The notes: a model not told the origin generated them from the sequence alone. 64,000 nt of DNA from DASZUK01 sp963844575 (GCA_963844575.1 CAWJOU010000005.1:2108001-2172000), one strand, 5' to 3'. Counted from the first letter of the stretch, positions 25,283-34,723 are shown. Program-made: numbers and translations.

Positions 25283-26356
25283 ATGGCATCGCATTCGTCC
25301 GTCCCACTGTCCGTGCTCGAACTGGCGACGGTGGCCGACGGTTCGTCGCCGGCCCAGGCGCTGGCCGAGGTGACCGATCTGGCCCGCCGGGTCGAGACGC
25401 TCGGCTACCGGCGGCTGTGGGTGGCCGAGCACCATGGCATGCCGGCCGTCGCCAGCTCGGCGCCGGCCGTCCTGATCGCCCACCTCGCCGCGGCCACCGG
25501 CACCATCCGGGTCGGCTCCGGCGGCGTGATGCTGCCGAACCACGCACCGCTCGTCATCGCCGAGCAGTTCGCCACCCTCGAAGCCCTGCACCCGGGCCGG
25601 ATCGACCTCGGCCTCGGCCGGGCCCCGGGTACTGATCCCCGGACCGCCCAGGCCCTCCGTCGCACCGCCGACCTCGATGCCGACCGGTTCCCCGACGATC
25701 TGGTCGAGCTGATCGGCTACTTCGCCGGCACGATCGCCCACCCCCGGCCGGTGCCCGGCGCGGGCTACCGGCCGGAGATCTGGCTGCTCGGGTCGAGCCT
25801 GTTCAGCGCCGAGCTGGCCGGGTTGCTCGGCCTGCCGTTCTCGTTCGCCCACCACTTCATGCCCCAGAACACCGAGCCGGCCCTGGCCCGGTACCGGGCG
25901 GCCTTCCGCCCGTCCGCCGTCCTCGACCGGCCGCACGCCATGGTCGGGGTGGCCGTCGTCTGTGCCCCGACCGACGACGAGGCCCGGTACCTCGCCGGTC
26001 CGGCCGCGCTGTCGATGGTGCAGCTCAGTACCGGCCGGTTCGGCCCGCTGCCGACGCCGGAGACGGCTGCTGCGTACCGCTACTCGCTGGCCGAGCAGCA
26101 GCTCGTCGACTCGACGACGGTCAGCTGGATCGTCGGCGATCCTGACGCCGTACGGGCCGGCCTCGACGACCTGGTCGCCCGGACCGACGCCGATGAGCTG
26201 ATCGTGACGAGCCGGGTCCACGGCTACGACGCCCGGGCCCGCTCGTTCGAGCTGCTCGCCGCGACCTGGGGCGTCGAGCCGCCCGCTGGTGGTCGGCCGG
26301 CTGGCGCCAAAGTGGACGGAGAGGGCCAACCCGCCGGGGCGGCCGTCGCCGGCTGA
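25283..26356 (+). CDS. LLM-class (luciferase-like) flavin-dependent oxidoreductase
   Basis: The product has 357 residues from ATG 25283. The bacterial-luciferase TIM-barrel marks are LGYRRLWVAEHHGMPAVASS, the flavin-binding GSGGVMLPNHAPLVIAEQF and GRIDLGLGRAPGTDP. This points to the small-molecule monooxygenase (MsnO8-like) subgroup. It uses FMNH2 or F420; which one cannot be decided from sequence. The C-terminal 25 residues are low complexity. It converges on the pmbA gene 5 bp downstream. Confidence 0.9.
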   Translation: MASHSSVPLSVLELATVADGSSPAQALAEVTDLARRVETLGYRRLWVAEHHGMPAVASSAPAVLIAHLAAATGTIRVGSGGVMLPNHAPLVIAEQFATLEALHPGRIDLGLGRAPGTDPRTAQALRRTADLDADRFPDDLVELIGYFAGTIAHPRPVPGAGYRPEIWLLGSSLFSAELAGLLGLPFSFAHHFMPQNTEPALARYRAAFRPSAVLDRPHAMVGVAVVCAPTDDEARYLAGPAALSMVQLSTGRFGPLPTPETAAAYRYSLAEQQLVDSTTVSWIVGDPDAVRAGLDDLVARTDADELIVTSRVHGYDARARSFELLAATWGVEPPAGGRPAGAKVDGEGQPAGAAVAG

Positions 26357-26361
26357 ACGCG

Positions 26362-27772
26362 TCAGCTGGCTTGGCTGACCGAGCTCATGTTGAAGTCCGG
26401 GACCCGGAGCGGTGGCATGGCGGTCCGGTTGACCCACTCGCCGAACTCGCGGCCGAGGGTCCGGACGGTCTCACCGGCCTCCGTCGCCCGGGCGAGCACG
26501 TCGACCGGGCTCTCGTTGAAGCGGAAGTTGTTCGTCGCGCCGACGATCCGGCCGTCCTCGATCACGTAGACGCCGTCGCGGGTCAGGCCGGTGAGCAGCA
26601 GCGTGGCCGGGTCGACCTCGCGGATGTACCAGAGGCACGTGAGGAGGAGGCCCCGCTCCGTCCGGGCGACCAGGTCGTCGACGGTCCCGCCCGCGCCGGG
26701 GAGCTCGAGGACGAGGTTGTCGACGGGTGCCGTCGGCGTCGCCCCCGACCGGGCCGCGCCGGCCCGGTGGTACGTCAGGTGTTCGAGCCGGCCGCCCCGC
26801 AGCCAGTCCGTCCGGTCGAGCGGGAGACCGTTGTCGAAGACCGACACGTTCGGGCCCGACGCTGGCGTCGCCAGGAACGGTGCGCACGTCAGCCCGGGCT
26901 CGGCCGGGTCGCCGTAGAGGTCGAAGGGGAGGGTCGACAGGACGTCGCCGACCCGCGTCCCGCCACCCGGCTTCGAGAAGACCGTGCGGCCCTCCTCGGC
27001 CTGTTGGCCGCCGGCCGCCTCGACGAGGCCGACCATCAGGTCGGCGACGGCTGCCGGCGGCAGGATCGTCTCGTACCGTCCGGCCGGGCAGTCGACCCGC
27101 CGCCCGGCCCACTCGAGCCCACGGACGACGCGCTCTTCGAGGTCGCCCAGTGTGACGTCGGCGAAGTCCGCCGTGCCGGCCCCGGCCCACGCCGACCGGC
27201 TGCCGTCGTCGGTCCGGCCGACCAGGTGCAGCGCGCCGGTCGGCTGCTGATGGCGCCGGCGCAGGCCGGTCGTGCTGCCGAGGTACGTCGTCGCCACGCG
27301 GTGCTCGGCGAAGCCGGAGAGCACCAGCCCGGCCGCCCGGGCTCGTTCGAAGCCACCGGCCAGACCGGTGAGCACGCCGCCGAGCACGCCGAGGTCCGTC
27401 GAGCCCGGTGGCTCGTCGAAGTCGGCGTCGGCCGACCCGCGGACGAGCGGTGCCGCGTCGTCGGCCGGTCCCGCCCCGCGGGCGTCGCCGTCGGCCGCCG
27501 CCACCAACGACCAGCGCGTCGATGTCGCCGGCCCGGCGGGCCACCCCGGCCGCGATACCCCCCTTGGACGGGCCGCCGTCGACGTCGACGAAGCGGATCG
27601 CCGTTACCCGGCGGTCGAGCCGGACGCCGTTCGTCGTCGTCGTGTTGTTGGCGAACCGGACCTCCGCGTCGTGGGCCTCCTCGACCAGGACGACGCAGTC
27701 GTCCGACCCCGCGGCGGCCGCGGCGGCGAGCACCTGCTCGACGACGTCCTGGGCCGGCGGGAGCCCGCTCAT
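26362..27772 (-). pseudogene. pmbA: PmbA/TldE-family protein split by a frameshift
   Basis: The N-terminal part starts at ATG 27772 (SGLPPAQDVVEQVLAA, then VRFANNTTTTNGVRLDRRVT) and is in one frame until about 27510. The rest, from AAADGDARGAGPADDAAPLV onward (about 380 residues to 26362), is in another frame. The two join smoothly as a single PmbA/TldE protein of about 470 residues if one base is removed near 27500-27515, in a G/C-rich stretch. The C-terminal part keeps GLLLTCLWYIREVDPATLLLTGLTRDGV and NNFRFNESP. TldE pairs with TldD as a heterodimeric peptidase. Either a recent inactivating mutation or a sequence error. Confidence 0.8.
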
Positions 27773-29274
27773 CGGCCCGACTCCTCTCGGGTGTTGAGGA
27801 TGCGGACACCGCGGACGAGGACGGACGGGCAGCCGTGGCTGACCGGCGCCACCTGGCCGGGCTGGCCCTTGCCGCAGTTGAACGCCCCGCCGAGGAGGTA
27901 GGTCGACCGACCGCCGACCGCCTCCATCGCCCCCCAGAAGTCGGTCGTCGTCGCCTGGTAGGCGGCATCGCGCACCTGACCGACCAGCCGGCCGTGCTCG
28001 ATGACGAAGAACCGCTGCCCGGTGAACTGGAAGTTGTAGCGCTGCATGTCGATCGACCAGCTCTTGTCGCCGACGACGTACAGGCCGCGCTCGACGCCGG
28101 CGATCAGCTCGTCGGTCGTCGGTCCGTCGCCGCCAGCCGGCTCCAGCGAGACGTTGGCCATCCGCTGGATCGGGACGTGGAGCGCGGAGTCGGCGAACGC
28201 GCAGCCGTTCGACCGGCCGAGGCCGGCCGCGGTGGCGATCGTCCGGTCGAGCTGGTAGCCGACGAGGACGCCGTCGCGGATCAGGTCGAACGACTGGGCG
28301 GCAACACCCTCGTCGTCGATCGCCACCGTCGCCAGGCCGTGCTCGGTCGTGCGGTCGCCGGTGACGTGCATGACCGGTGACCCGTACCGGAGGTGACCGA
28401 GCTGGTCCGGCGTGGCGAACGACGTGCCGGCGTACGCCGCCTCGTAGCCCATCGCCCGATCGAGCTCGGTGGCGTGACCGATCGACTCGTGGATCGTCAG
28501 CCAGAGGTTCGTCGGGTCGACGACGAGGTCGTACGTTCCCGGTTCCACCGACGGCGCCCGCAGCTTCTCGGTCAGCTGGTCCGGCAGCCGGGCCAGCTCG
28601 GCGTCCCAGTCCCAGCCCTCGCCGGTCAGGTACTCCCAGCCCCGGCCGACCGGTGGCGCGACCGTCCGCATCTCTTCGAAGTCACCGTCGTCGCCGACGG
28701 CCAGGCACTCGACCTGCGGATGCACCCGGACTCGGCGCTGCACGGCCGTCGTCCCGGCCAGATCGCCGAAGTGCTTCTCCTCGCTCACCGCCAGCACGTA
28801 CGCCGTGACGTGGTCCACGCCGGCTCGCAGCAGCCGCTCGCTCCAGTCGCCGAGCACCGCGACCTTGTCGGCCAGCGGGACCGACGTCGGGTTGGTCCGG
28901 TACGGCGACGTCCACTCGACCGAGCCGTGTGCCGGCTCGTCGGCCGGTTCGACCGGCCGGCCGCCGGCCAGCGCGGTCGTCCGCGCCGCGCCGACCGCCT
29001 GGGCGGCCAGTCCGGCCGCCCAGGCGGCGTCGACGGCGACCGTGGCCGCGAACCCGACCGAGCCGTCACGCACGACGCGCAGGCCGACGCCGACCTCGGT
29101 GTCGTCGGCCGCGGTCTCCAGCCGGCCGTCTCGCAGCGCGACCATCTGCGAGCGGATCCGCTCGACGCGGACCTCCGCGTGCGACGCACCGAGGCGAGCC
29201 GCCTCACCGAGCGCCGCGTCGCGGACCGCGGCGACCACTTCGGGGTCCAGGCCATCGGGACCGGGCGGGGACAT
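27769..29274 (-). CDS. tldD: TldD-family metallopeptidase
   Basis: The product has 501 residues from ATG 29274, which has TACCCT 7 nt upstream. The zinc site HExxxH is intact (TIHESIGH, H262-H267) and the family's C-terminal GRSTYLLGGAFNCGKGQPGQ is present. TldD with TldE degrades or matures peptides. Its stop overlaps the ATG of the pmbA/tldE gene, so the two were made as a pair. The partner now appears frameshifted. Confidence 0.95.
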   Translation of the reverse strand: MSPPGPDGLDPEVVAAVRDAALGEAARLGASHAEVRVERIRSQMVALRDGRLETAADDTEVGVGLRVVRDGSVGFAATVAVDAAWAAGLAAQAVGAARTTALAGGRPVEPADEPAHGSVEWTSPYRTNPTSVPLADKVAVLGDWSERLLRAGVDHVTAYVLAVSEEKHFGDLAGTTAVQRRVRVHPQVECLAVGDDGDFEEMRTVAPPVGRGWEYLTGEGWDWDAELARLPDQLTEKLRAPSVEPGTYDLVVDPTNLWLTIHESIGHATELDRAMGYEAAYAGTSFATPDQLGHLRYGSPVMHVTGDRTTEHGLATVAIDDEGVAAQSFDLIRDGVLVGYQLDRTIATAAGLGRSNGCAFADSALHVPIQRMANVSLEPAGGDGPTTDELIAGVERGLYVVGDKSWSIDMQRYNFQFTGQRFFVIEHGRLVGQVRDAAYQATTTDFWGAMEAVGGRSTYLLGGAFNCGKGQPGQVAPVSHGCPSVLVRGVRILNTREESGR

Positions 29275-29329
29275 GTTGTGGAGGGTAGCCCTATCAGGCG
29301 CTGTCGCAACCGATCGGTACGTTGCCAAC

Positions 29330-29587
29330 GTGGATGCCGCCCGGGTGCTCGCACGGATCCTCCGTGGCGACGTCGGCAACGTCGCCTTTCGGGACCTGGT
29401 GCAACTGCTGCACGATTTGGACTTCGTGGAAGTGGGCGGCCGGGGGAGTCATCGGGTGTTCGCCCGCGCCGGCGTCTCGGAACTGGTGAACCTCCAGCAG
29501 ACCGGCGGCCAGGCGAAGCCATACCAGGTACGGCAGGTCGTTCGGCTGGTTCGCCGGTACGATCTGCAGCTGAAGGAGGACCGGTGA
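29330..29587 (+). CDS. hicA: HicA-family toxin (mRNA interferase)
   Basis: The product has 85 residues from GTG 29330; TACGTT lies 6 nt upstream, a leaderless promoter. The dsRBD-like HicA fold shows RDLVQLLHDLDFVEVGGRGSH, with catalytic H41 in GSHRVF. It cleaves RNA when free of HicB. Toxin first, antitoxin second is the usual hic order. It overlaps hicB by 4 bp and is divergent from tldD. Confidence 0.82.
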   Translation: MDAARVLARILRGDVGNVAFRDLVQLLHDLDFVEVGGRGSHRVFARAGVSELVNLQQTGGQAKPYQVRQVVRLVRRYDLQLKEDR

Positions 29588-29796
29588 CCCGGGACTACCG
29601 CATCGAGGTCAGGTGGAGCGACGAGGACGGTGCCTGGTTGGCCGACGTCCCCGACCTGGCTTTCTGTACGGCCCACGGGCCCACCCCCGAAGACGCGGTC
29701 AGCGAGGCTCGGGTGGCGATCGAAGCGTGGCTCGACGCGGCCCGAGCGGACGGGCGAGCGATCCCTCCGCCATCTCGATCCGCGACCTCGGCCTGA
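29584..29796 (+). CDS. hicB: HicB-family antitoxin, short form
   Basis: The product has 70 residues from GTG 29584 (GTGA overlap with hicA). The RNase-H-like HicB core reads YRIEVRWSDEDGAWLADVPDL, then AHGPTPEDAVSEARVAIEAWL. There is no helix-turn-helix or ribbon-helix-helix domain after it, so autoregulation by DNA binding would need another protein. It neutralises HicA by direct binding. Confidence 0.82.
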   Translation: MTRDYRIEVRWSDEDGAWLADVPDLAFCTAHGPTPEDAVSEARVAIEAWLDAARADGRAIPPPSRSATSA

Positions 29797-29848
29797 CCTG
29801 GGCTCAATCGATCCGGTCGTCGTCGATCGGCATGTCGTCCACCGAAGA

Positions 29849-31249
29849 TCAGAGGTGGTTGAACCCGCCCGCTTCGGCGGGCGTCATGGCCACGGACACC
29901 GGATGGCGATCGAAGTGCGACACCGCCGTGCCGAAGTCGTCGAGCAAGAGCGTGGCCAGGTCGCGGTCGACGCCCTGCCGCACCAGGATCCGCTGGACGG
30001 CGATGTCCGACGCGCTGCCCGTCAGCGTGTACGCCGGGACCTGCCAGCCTCGGTTACGCAGCCGGTCGGCCAAGTCGAACAGCGTGTAGCCCGGGTCCTC
30101 GCCCTCGGCGATGCGCCAGGTGACTGCCGGGATGCCGGTGGCCGGGTCACTGCGGCACAGCAGCTCGAACGGCCCGAGCTTGGGGATCTCGGCCGCCAGG
30201 AACTGCCCCGTCTCGTAGCAGGCGCCGTGGATGGACGTGTAGCCGGCCCGGCCGAGCCGGATGAAGTCGTAGTACTGGGCGATGATCTGGCCGGCCGGCC
30301 TCGAGAAGTTGATCTGGAAGTCCGGCATGTCGCCGCCCAGGTAGTTGACGTGGAAGATGAGGTCCTCGGGCAGCTCGGCCGCGTCGCTCCAGACCACCCA
30401 GCCGACCCCGAGCGGGGCCAGCCCGAACTTGTGCCCCGAGGTGGAGATCGACTTCACCCGGGGCAGGCGGAAGTCGAATTCGATGTCCGGCGCGCAGAAC
30501 GGCGCCAGGAAGCCGCCGCTCGCCCCGTCCACGTGGATGTCGACGTCGAGGCCGGTCCGCTGTTGGAGGTCGTCGAGCGCCGCCGCCAGGTCGGCCACCG
30601 GCTCGTAGGCGCCCGTGTAGGTCACGCCGAACGTCGGCATCACGAAGATCGTGTTCTCGTCGACTCGGCTGAGCATCTGCTCGACGTCCATGCAATAGCG
30701 GTCCGGCGCCATCGGGATCTCGCGCATCTCCACGTCCCAGTACCGAGCGAACTTGTGCCACACCACCTGCACCGGCCCACAGACCATGTTCGGCCGGTCC
30801 GACGGCTGGCCGGCCGCCTCGCGGCGGGCCCGCCAGCGCCGCTTGGCCGCCATCCCAGCGAGCATGCACGCCTCGGAGGAGCCGATCGTCGACGTCCCGA
30901 CGGTGTTGGCCGCGTCCTTCGCCTGCCAGAGGTCAGCCATCATGTGCACGCAGCGGCGCTCGAGCTCCGCCGTCTGCGGGTACTCGTCCTTGTCCTCGAG
31001 GTTCTTGTTGATCGCCAGGTCCATCAACGCGTGGACCTGCGGCTCCTCCCACGTCTGGCAGAACGTCGCCAGGTTCTGGCGGGCGTTGCCGTCGAGCAGT
31101 AGCTCGTCGTGGATCACCTGGTACGCGAGGTCCGGCAGCGTCTCGACATCGGGGAACTTGTACTTCGGCAACGCCACCGAGAGGTCCTTCGACGCGAACA
31201 GGCAGTCGAGCAGTTGGTCGGCGACTTCCTTCTTCTGGTGCAACCCCAT
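29849..31249 (-). CDS. gadB: Glutamate decarboxylase (PLP-dependent)
   Basis: The product has 466 residues from ATG 31249, the same length as E. coli GadB. AGGGGAG lies about 10 nt upstream, and TACAGT (minus, 31289-31284) is a candidate -10. Signatures are GTSTIGSSEACMLAG, the cofactor-facing HVDGASGGFLAPF and the PLP lysine in STSGHKFG. It converts glutamate plus H+ to GABA and CO2, usually for acid stress or GABA shunt. No GABA antiporter is adjacent. Confidence 0.96.
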   Translation of the reverse strand: MGLHQKKEVADQLLDCLFASKDLSVALPKYKFPDVETLPDLAYQVIHDELLLDGNARQNLATFCQTWEEPQVHALMDLAINKNLEDKDEYPQTAELERRCVHMMADLWQAKDAANTVGTSTIGSSEACMLAGMAAKRRWRARREAAGQPSDRPNMVCGPVQVVWHKFARYWDVEMREIPMAPDRYCMDVEQMLSRVDENTIFVMPTFGVTYTGAYEPVADLAAALDDLQQRTGLDVDIHVDGASGGFLAPFCAPDIEFDFRLPRVKSISTSGHKFGLAPLGVGWVVWSDAAELPEDLIFHVNYLGGDMPDFQINFSRPAGQIIAQYYDFIRLGRAGYTSIHGACYETGQFLAAEIPKLGPFELLCRSDPATGIPAVTWRIAEGEDPGYTLFDLADRLRNRGWQVPAYTLTGSASDIAVQRILVRQGVDRDLATLLLDDFGTAVSHFDRHPVSVAMTPAEAGGFNHL

Positions 31250-31377
31250 CGTGGGTCTCCCCTGATCGTCGAGCGAGAACTTCACTGTAACCACCCGGCC
31301 TTGCCCGAGACGGGGCCGACGGGCGGCGGGACCGACGGGTGGCGGGTGAGGGGTGCCGGCGAACAGTTGCGCCGCCG

Positions 31378-31410
31378 CTGCGTCTACTGGCACGGCCTCT
31401 GCGTCTACTG
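31378..31410 (+). repeat. 12-bp direct repeat spaced by 21 bp upstream of the GH43 gene
   Basis: CTGCGTCTACTG occurs at 31378-31389 and again at 31399-31410, two helical turns apart. It lies in the 227-bp divergent gap between gadB and the GH43 gene and may be a binding site for a regulator of either. The rest of the gap holds the gadB leader and imperfect CGATTxCGxGCG repeats near 31432-31460. Confidence 0.45.
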
Positions 31411-31476
31411 TTCGGAGCTTCGGGCGCAGCGATTTCGAGCGCGGCGATTCCGGGCGCGACGACCAGCGGAGGGACG

Positions 31477-33357
31477 ATGGAGGTTCGAAGGGGGCCGGGC
31501 GGCGCCGGGACGGCGTGGGCCGGCCGGCGCTGGGGGGTCGTCCTGCTGGCCGTGCTGTCGACCGGGCTCGCCGCGTGGGGGGCGAACCTCACGGCCGAGA
31601 GGGCCGGCGCAGCCGTCCCGGCGACGTCGCCCGCACCGGGGGCGTACCAGAACCCGCTGACGCTCGACGACGCGCCGGACCCCGACGTCGTGTCGGTCAA
31701 CGGGACCTACTACGCGTTCACGACCGGCGGCACGTTCGGGCACATCCAGGAGTTCCAGTCCACCGACCTGGCCGACTGGACGCCGGTGCCGTCGCCCGGC
31801 CCGCTGGGCCGTGAGCTGACATGGGTGAACCCGGGCCTCGAGTGGGCGCCGAGCGTCGCCGAGATGGACGGGACGTGGGTGATGTTCTATGCGACGTTCG
31901 CCGAGTACCTCGATGCCGAGTGCATCACGGAGGCATTCGCCACCACAGTGGCCGGCCCGTACGTGAATTCGTCGACCGGGCCGTTCGTCTGCCTGCCGTC
32001 GCCGACCGCCAAGGGCTCGACCTACAACGCCGGCGACATCGACCCGGACGTCTTCGTCGACGGCAACGGCTCGCCGTACCTGCTGTGGAAGGCCAACCCT
32101 GGCGGCATGACGACCTCGGCGACGATCTGGTCGCAGCCGCTCTCGCCGGACGGGCGGTCGTTCGCCCCGGGCAGCTCGGCCACCGAGCTGATCGACCAGG
32201 ACCAGAGCTGGGAGCTGACCGTCGAGAACCCCGACCTGGTACTCCACGGCGGGACGTACTACCTCTTCTACTCCGGCGGCACATACGAGAGCTCGTCGTA
32301 CGGCGTCGGCTACGCCGTCTGCGCCGGCCCGTCGGGGCCGTGCGGGAAGCCGGACGACCAGCCGATCCTGCAGTCCCGGACATCGGTCGTCGGCCCGGGC
32401 GGGGAGTGGGCGTTCCAGGACGGCACCGGCCAGTGGTGGATGGCCTATGCGGCCTGGACGGCCGGCGCGGTCGGCTACCCGACCGGCGCCCGGTCGCTGC
32501 GGATGGACCCGCTCTGCTTCGTCGACGGCGATCCGGTCGTCCCCGGGCCGACGACGACGCCCCAGCCGCTCGCCCAGTCGTGCCCGGCGGTCGACCCGGA
32601 CAGCGGCTACCGGCTCGTCGCGTCCGACGGCGGCGTGTTCGCCTACGGCAGCGCGACGTTCGACGGTTCCGCCGTCCCCGGCGCCGGCGGCCAGACTGTC
32701 CCGGCGCCGATCGTCGGCACGGCGACCGACCCGGCGACCGGCGGCTACTGGGAGGTCGGCTCCGACGGGACGGTGTACGCCTTCGGCGCGCCGTTCGACG
32801 GTGACCTGGCCGGTCGGTCGCTCAACCACCCGATCGTCGGTATGGCGGCCACCCCCGACGGTGGCGGCTACTGGCTCGTCGCGTCCGACGGCGGGATCTT
32901 CGCCTACGGCGACGCCGCCTTCTACGGCTCGACCGGGTCACTCGTGCTCGACAACCCCGTCGTCGGTATGGCCGCCACCCCCGACGGTGGCGGCTACTGG
33001 CTCGTCGCGTCCGACGGCGGGATCTTCGCCTACGGCGACGCCGCCTTCTATGGCTCGATGGGCGGCCAGCCGCTCAACCGGCCGGTCGTCGGCATGACGG
33101 CGATGCCGGACGGACGGGGCTACTGGCTCGTCGCGTCCGACGGCGGCATCTTCGCCTACGGGTCCGCCCAATTCTGGGGCTCGACCGGCTCGATGACGCT
33201 CAACCGGCCGATCGTCGGCATGGCGGCCGACGGCGTCGGTGGCTACTGGCTCGTCGCGTCCGACGGCGGCCTCTTCGCCTTTGGCGCGGCCCCGTTCTGG
33301 GGCTCGACCGGCTCGATGACGCTCAACCGGCCGATCGTCGGCATGGCGCCCTCATGA
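31477..33357 (+). CDS. Secreted GH43-type glycoside hydrolase with C-terminal GYWLVASDGG repeats
   Basis: The product has 626 residues; GGAGGG precedes ATG 31477. A signal peptide or anchor spans about 18-45. The five-bladed beta-propeller (about 60-350) has the GH43 acids in place: DAPDPDVV (D68), GDIDPDVFVD and the glutamate E250 in TVENPDLVLH. Arabinan or xylan side chains are likely substrates. Residues from about 380 on form tandem 42-residue repeats (GGYWLVASDGGIFAYGDA core) that may bind the cell surface or carbohydrate. The GH5 protein at 1.6 kb has the same repeat type. Confidence 0.85.
   Translation: MEVRRGPGGAGTAWAGRRWGVVLLAVLSTGLAAWGANLTAERAGAAVPATSPAPGAYQNPLTLDDAPDPDVVSVNGTYYAFTTGGTFGHIQEFQSTDLADWTPVPSPGPLGRELTWVNPGLEWAPSVAEMDGTWVMFYATFAEYLDAECITEAFATTVAGPYVNSSTGPFVCLPSPTAKGSTYNAGDIDPDVFVDGNGSPYLLWKANPGGMTTSATIWSQPLSPDGRSFAPGSSATELIDQDQSWELTVENPDLVLHGGTYYLFYSGGTYESSSYGVGYAVCAGPSGPCGKPDDQPILQSRTSVVGPGGEWAFQDGTGQWWMAYAAWTAGAVGYPTGARSLRMDPLCFVDGDPVVPGPTTTPQPLAQSCPAVDPDSGYRLVASDGGVFAYGSATFDGSAVPGAGGQTVPAPIVGTATDPATGGYWEVGSDGTVYAFGAPFDGDLAGRSLNHPIVGMAATPDGGGYWLVASDGGIFAYGDAAFYGSTGSLVLDNPVVGMAATPDGGGYWLVASDGGIFAYGDAAFYGSMGGQPLNRPVVGMTAMPDGRGYWLVASDGGIFAYGSAQFWGSTGSMTLNRPIVGMAADGVGGYWLVASDGGLFAFGAAPFWGSTGSMTLNRPIVGMAPS
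32836..33354 (+). repeat. 126-bp in-frame tandem repeats within the GH43 gene
   Basis: The GTCGG(T/C)ATG landmark recurs at 32836, 32962, 33088 and 33214, exactly 126 bp (42 codons) apart, and at 33337 after a 123-bp unit. The first two units are nearly identical at the DNA level, which suggests recent duplication and makes the copy number prone to change. Confidence 0.9.
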
Positions 33358-33490
33358 GCCGAGCCGGCACCACCGAAGTGCGGCGCCGGGATTTGCCGTC
33401 GCGACTATCGTCTCGGCTGGGAGAGTCCTCCGGGTCCGGCAGTGGGCCTGAGCGGGGGCGGCAGGCAGTGCGGAGAGGACAGGGCGGAAG

Positions 33491-34723
33491 GTGGAAGTGA
33501 CGGACGCCGATCTCGGCGGCGCGGTGCTCGGGGCGGTCATGCTGCCGCGCCTGCTGGCGTTCTTGCGGGAGCAGGTCGCGGTCTACGACGCCGCCGGGCA
33601 CCTGAAGGCCCGCGTCGGGCCGCCCCTGGGCATCCTCGGGCTCGGTGAGACGATCGGCTCGGACATCGGCTGGCTCTGCCACCCCGACGACATGGAGAAG
33701 CTGGTCCGCGTCGGCGCCTTCGGCGCGGCCTCCTCGCCCGGCTGGGAGACGTCCGGTCAGCTACGTCTCCGGCACGTCGACGGGAGCTGGCGCACGTGCG
33801 AGATCCGGGCCTGGAACTGCATCGACGACCCGGACATCGAGGGCTTCGTCGTCGCCTCCCGGCTCGTCTTCGAGGACGAGGGGCAGTTCGTCGGTTCGGA
33901 CGAGGCCCCGCTGGACGAGCTCACGCCGGCGCTGACGGCCACGCTCGAGGTGCCGACGATGGCCGTCGACGCGGCGCGGTCGATCCGTTTCGCCACCCCG
34001 GCCGTCCAGCGGATGCTCGGGCGGTCCCGAAACGACCTCTACGGCACCGACCTGGCTGAGCTGCTCGAGCCGTTGAGCCGGTTGCGGCTGCTCGGCATCC
34101 TCAGCCAGATGCGGGCCGAGGAGACACGGACCGTGCTCTTGACGTTCGACCGGCCGGGCCTCGGCCAGCTCGACGCCGAGGTCCGGATCATCGCCGGCGG
34201 CGTCGGCGACCGGCCGGGCGTCTCGACGCTCGTGCTGACCGACCGCAGCACCGAGCCGGCCCTCGTCCGCATGGCCATGCGGGATCCGCTGACCGGGGTG
34301 GCCAATCGAACGTGGGCCCTCGAGGCCATCGCCGGACACCTCGACTCGGCCGACGAGTTCGCGGTGCTGTTCGCGGACATCGACGGATTGAAGGCCGTCA
34401 ACGACGAGCTCGGTCACGCCGCCGGTGACGCGACGATCGTCGTCGCCGCCCGGCAGCTCGAGTCGCTCGTCGCCGACGACGGGCTGGTGGCGAGGATCGG
34501 CGGCGACGAGTTCATCGTCATCTGCCCCGGCTTCGACGCCGCCGCGGCCGCCACCCTGGCCGGACGGTTGATAGCCGCCACGTCGGCTCGGACCGACGGG
34601 ACGGCGGTGACCCGGCTCAGCGTCGGCAGCACGGCCGCGGTTTCGGGGGACGATCCCGAGAGCATCCTCGGGCGAGCGGACCAGGCGATGTTCGCCAACA
34701 AGCGCCGCAGCGCCGACCGCTAA
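33491..34723 (+). CDS. Diguanylate cyclase with PAS-like N-terminal region
   Basis: The product has 410 residues from GTG 33491. PAS-like domains occupy about 20-130 and 150-245. The GGDEF domain (about 255-408) has RDPLTGVANR, FADIDGLKAVNDELGHAAGD and an intact GGDEF at 337-341. The inhibitory RxxD motif five residues upstream of GGDEF is absent (ADDG), so product inhibition may be lacking. It makes c-di-GMP in the cytoplasm; there is no membrane segment. It converges on the GGDEF-EAL gene, overlapping 4 bp. Confidence 0.9.
   Translation: MEVTDADLGGAVLGAVMLPRLLAFLREQVAVYDAAGHLKARVGPPLGILGLGETIGSDIGWLCHPDDMEKLVRVGAFGAASSPGWETSGQLRLRHVDGSWRTCEIRAWNCIDDPDIEGFVVASRLVFEDEGQFVGSDEAPLDELTPALTATLEVPTMAVDAARSIRFATPAVQRMLGRSRNDLYGTDLAELLEPLSRLRLLGILSQMRAEETRTVLLTFDRPGLGQLDAEVRIIAGGVGDRPGVSTLVLTDRSTEPALVRMAMRDPLTGVANRTWALEAIAGHLDSADEFAVLFADIDGLKAVNDELGHAAGDATIVVAARQLESLVADDGLVARIGGDEFIVICPGFDAAAAATLAGRLIAATSARTDGTAVTRLSVGSTAAVSGDDPESILGRADQAMFANKRRSADR

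Noticed and set aside
31837..33354. The repeated segments of the GH43 gene considered as a CRISPR-like array or mobile repeat
   Set aside because: The 126-bp units are in frame, without spacers, and encode a continuous protein repeat.
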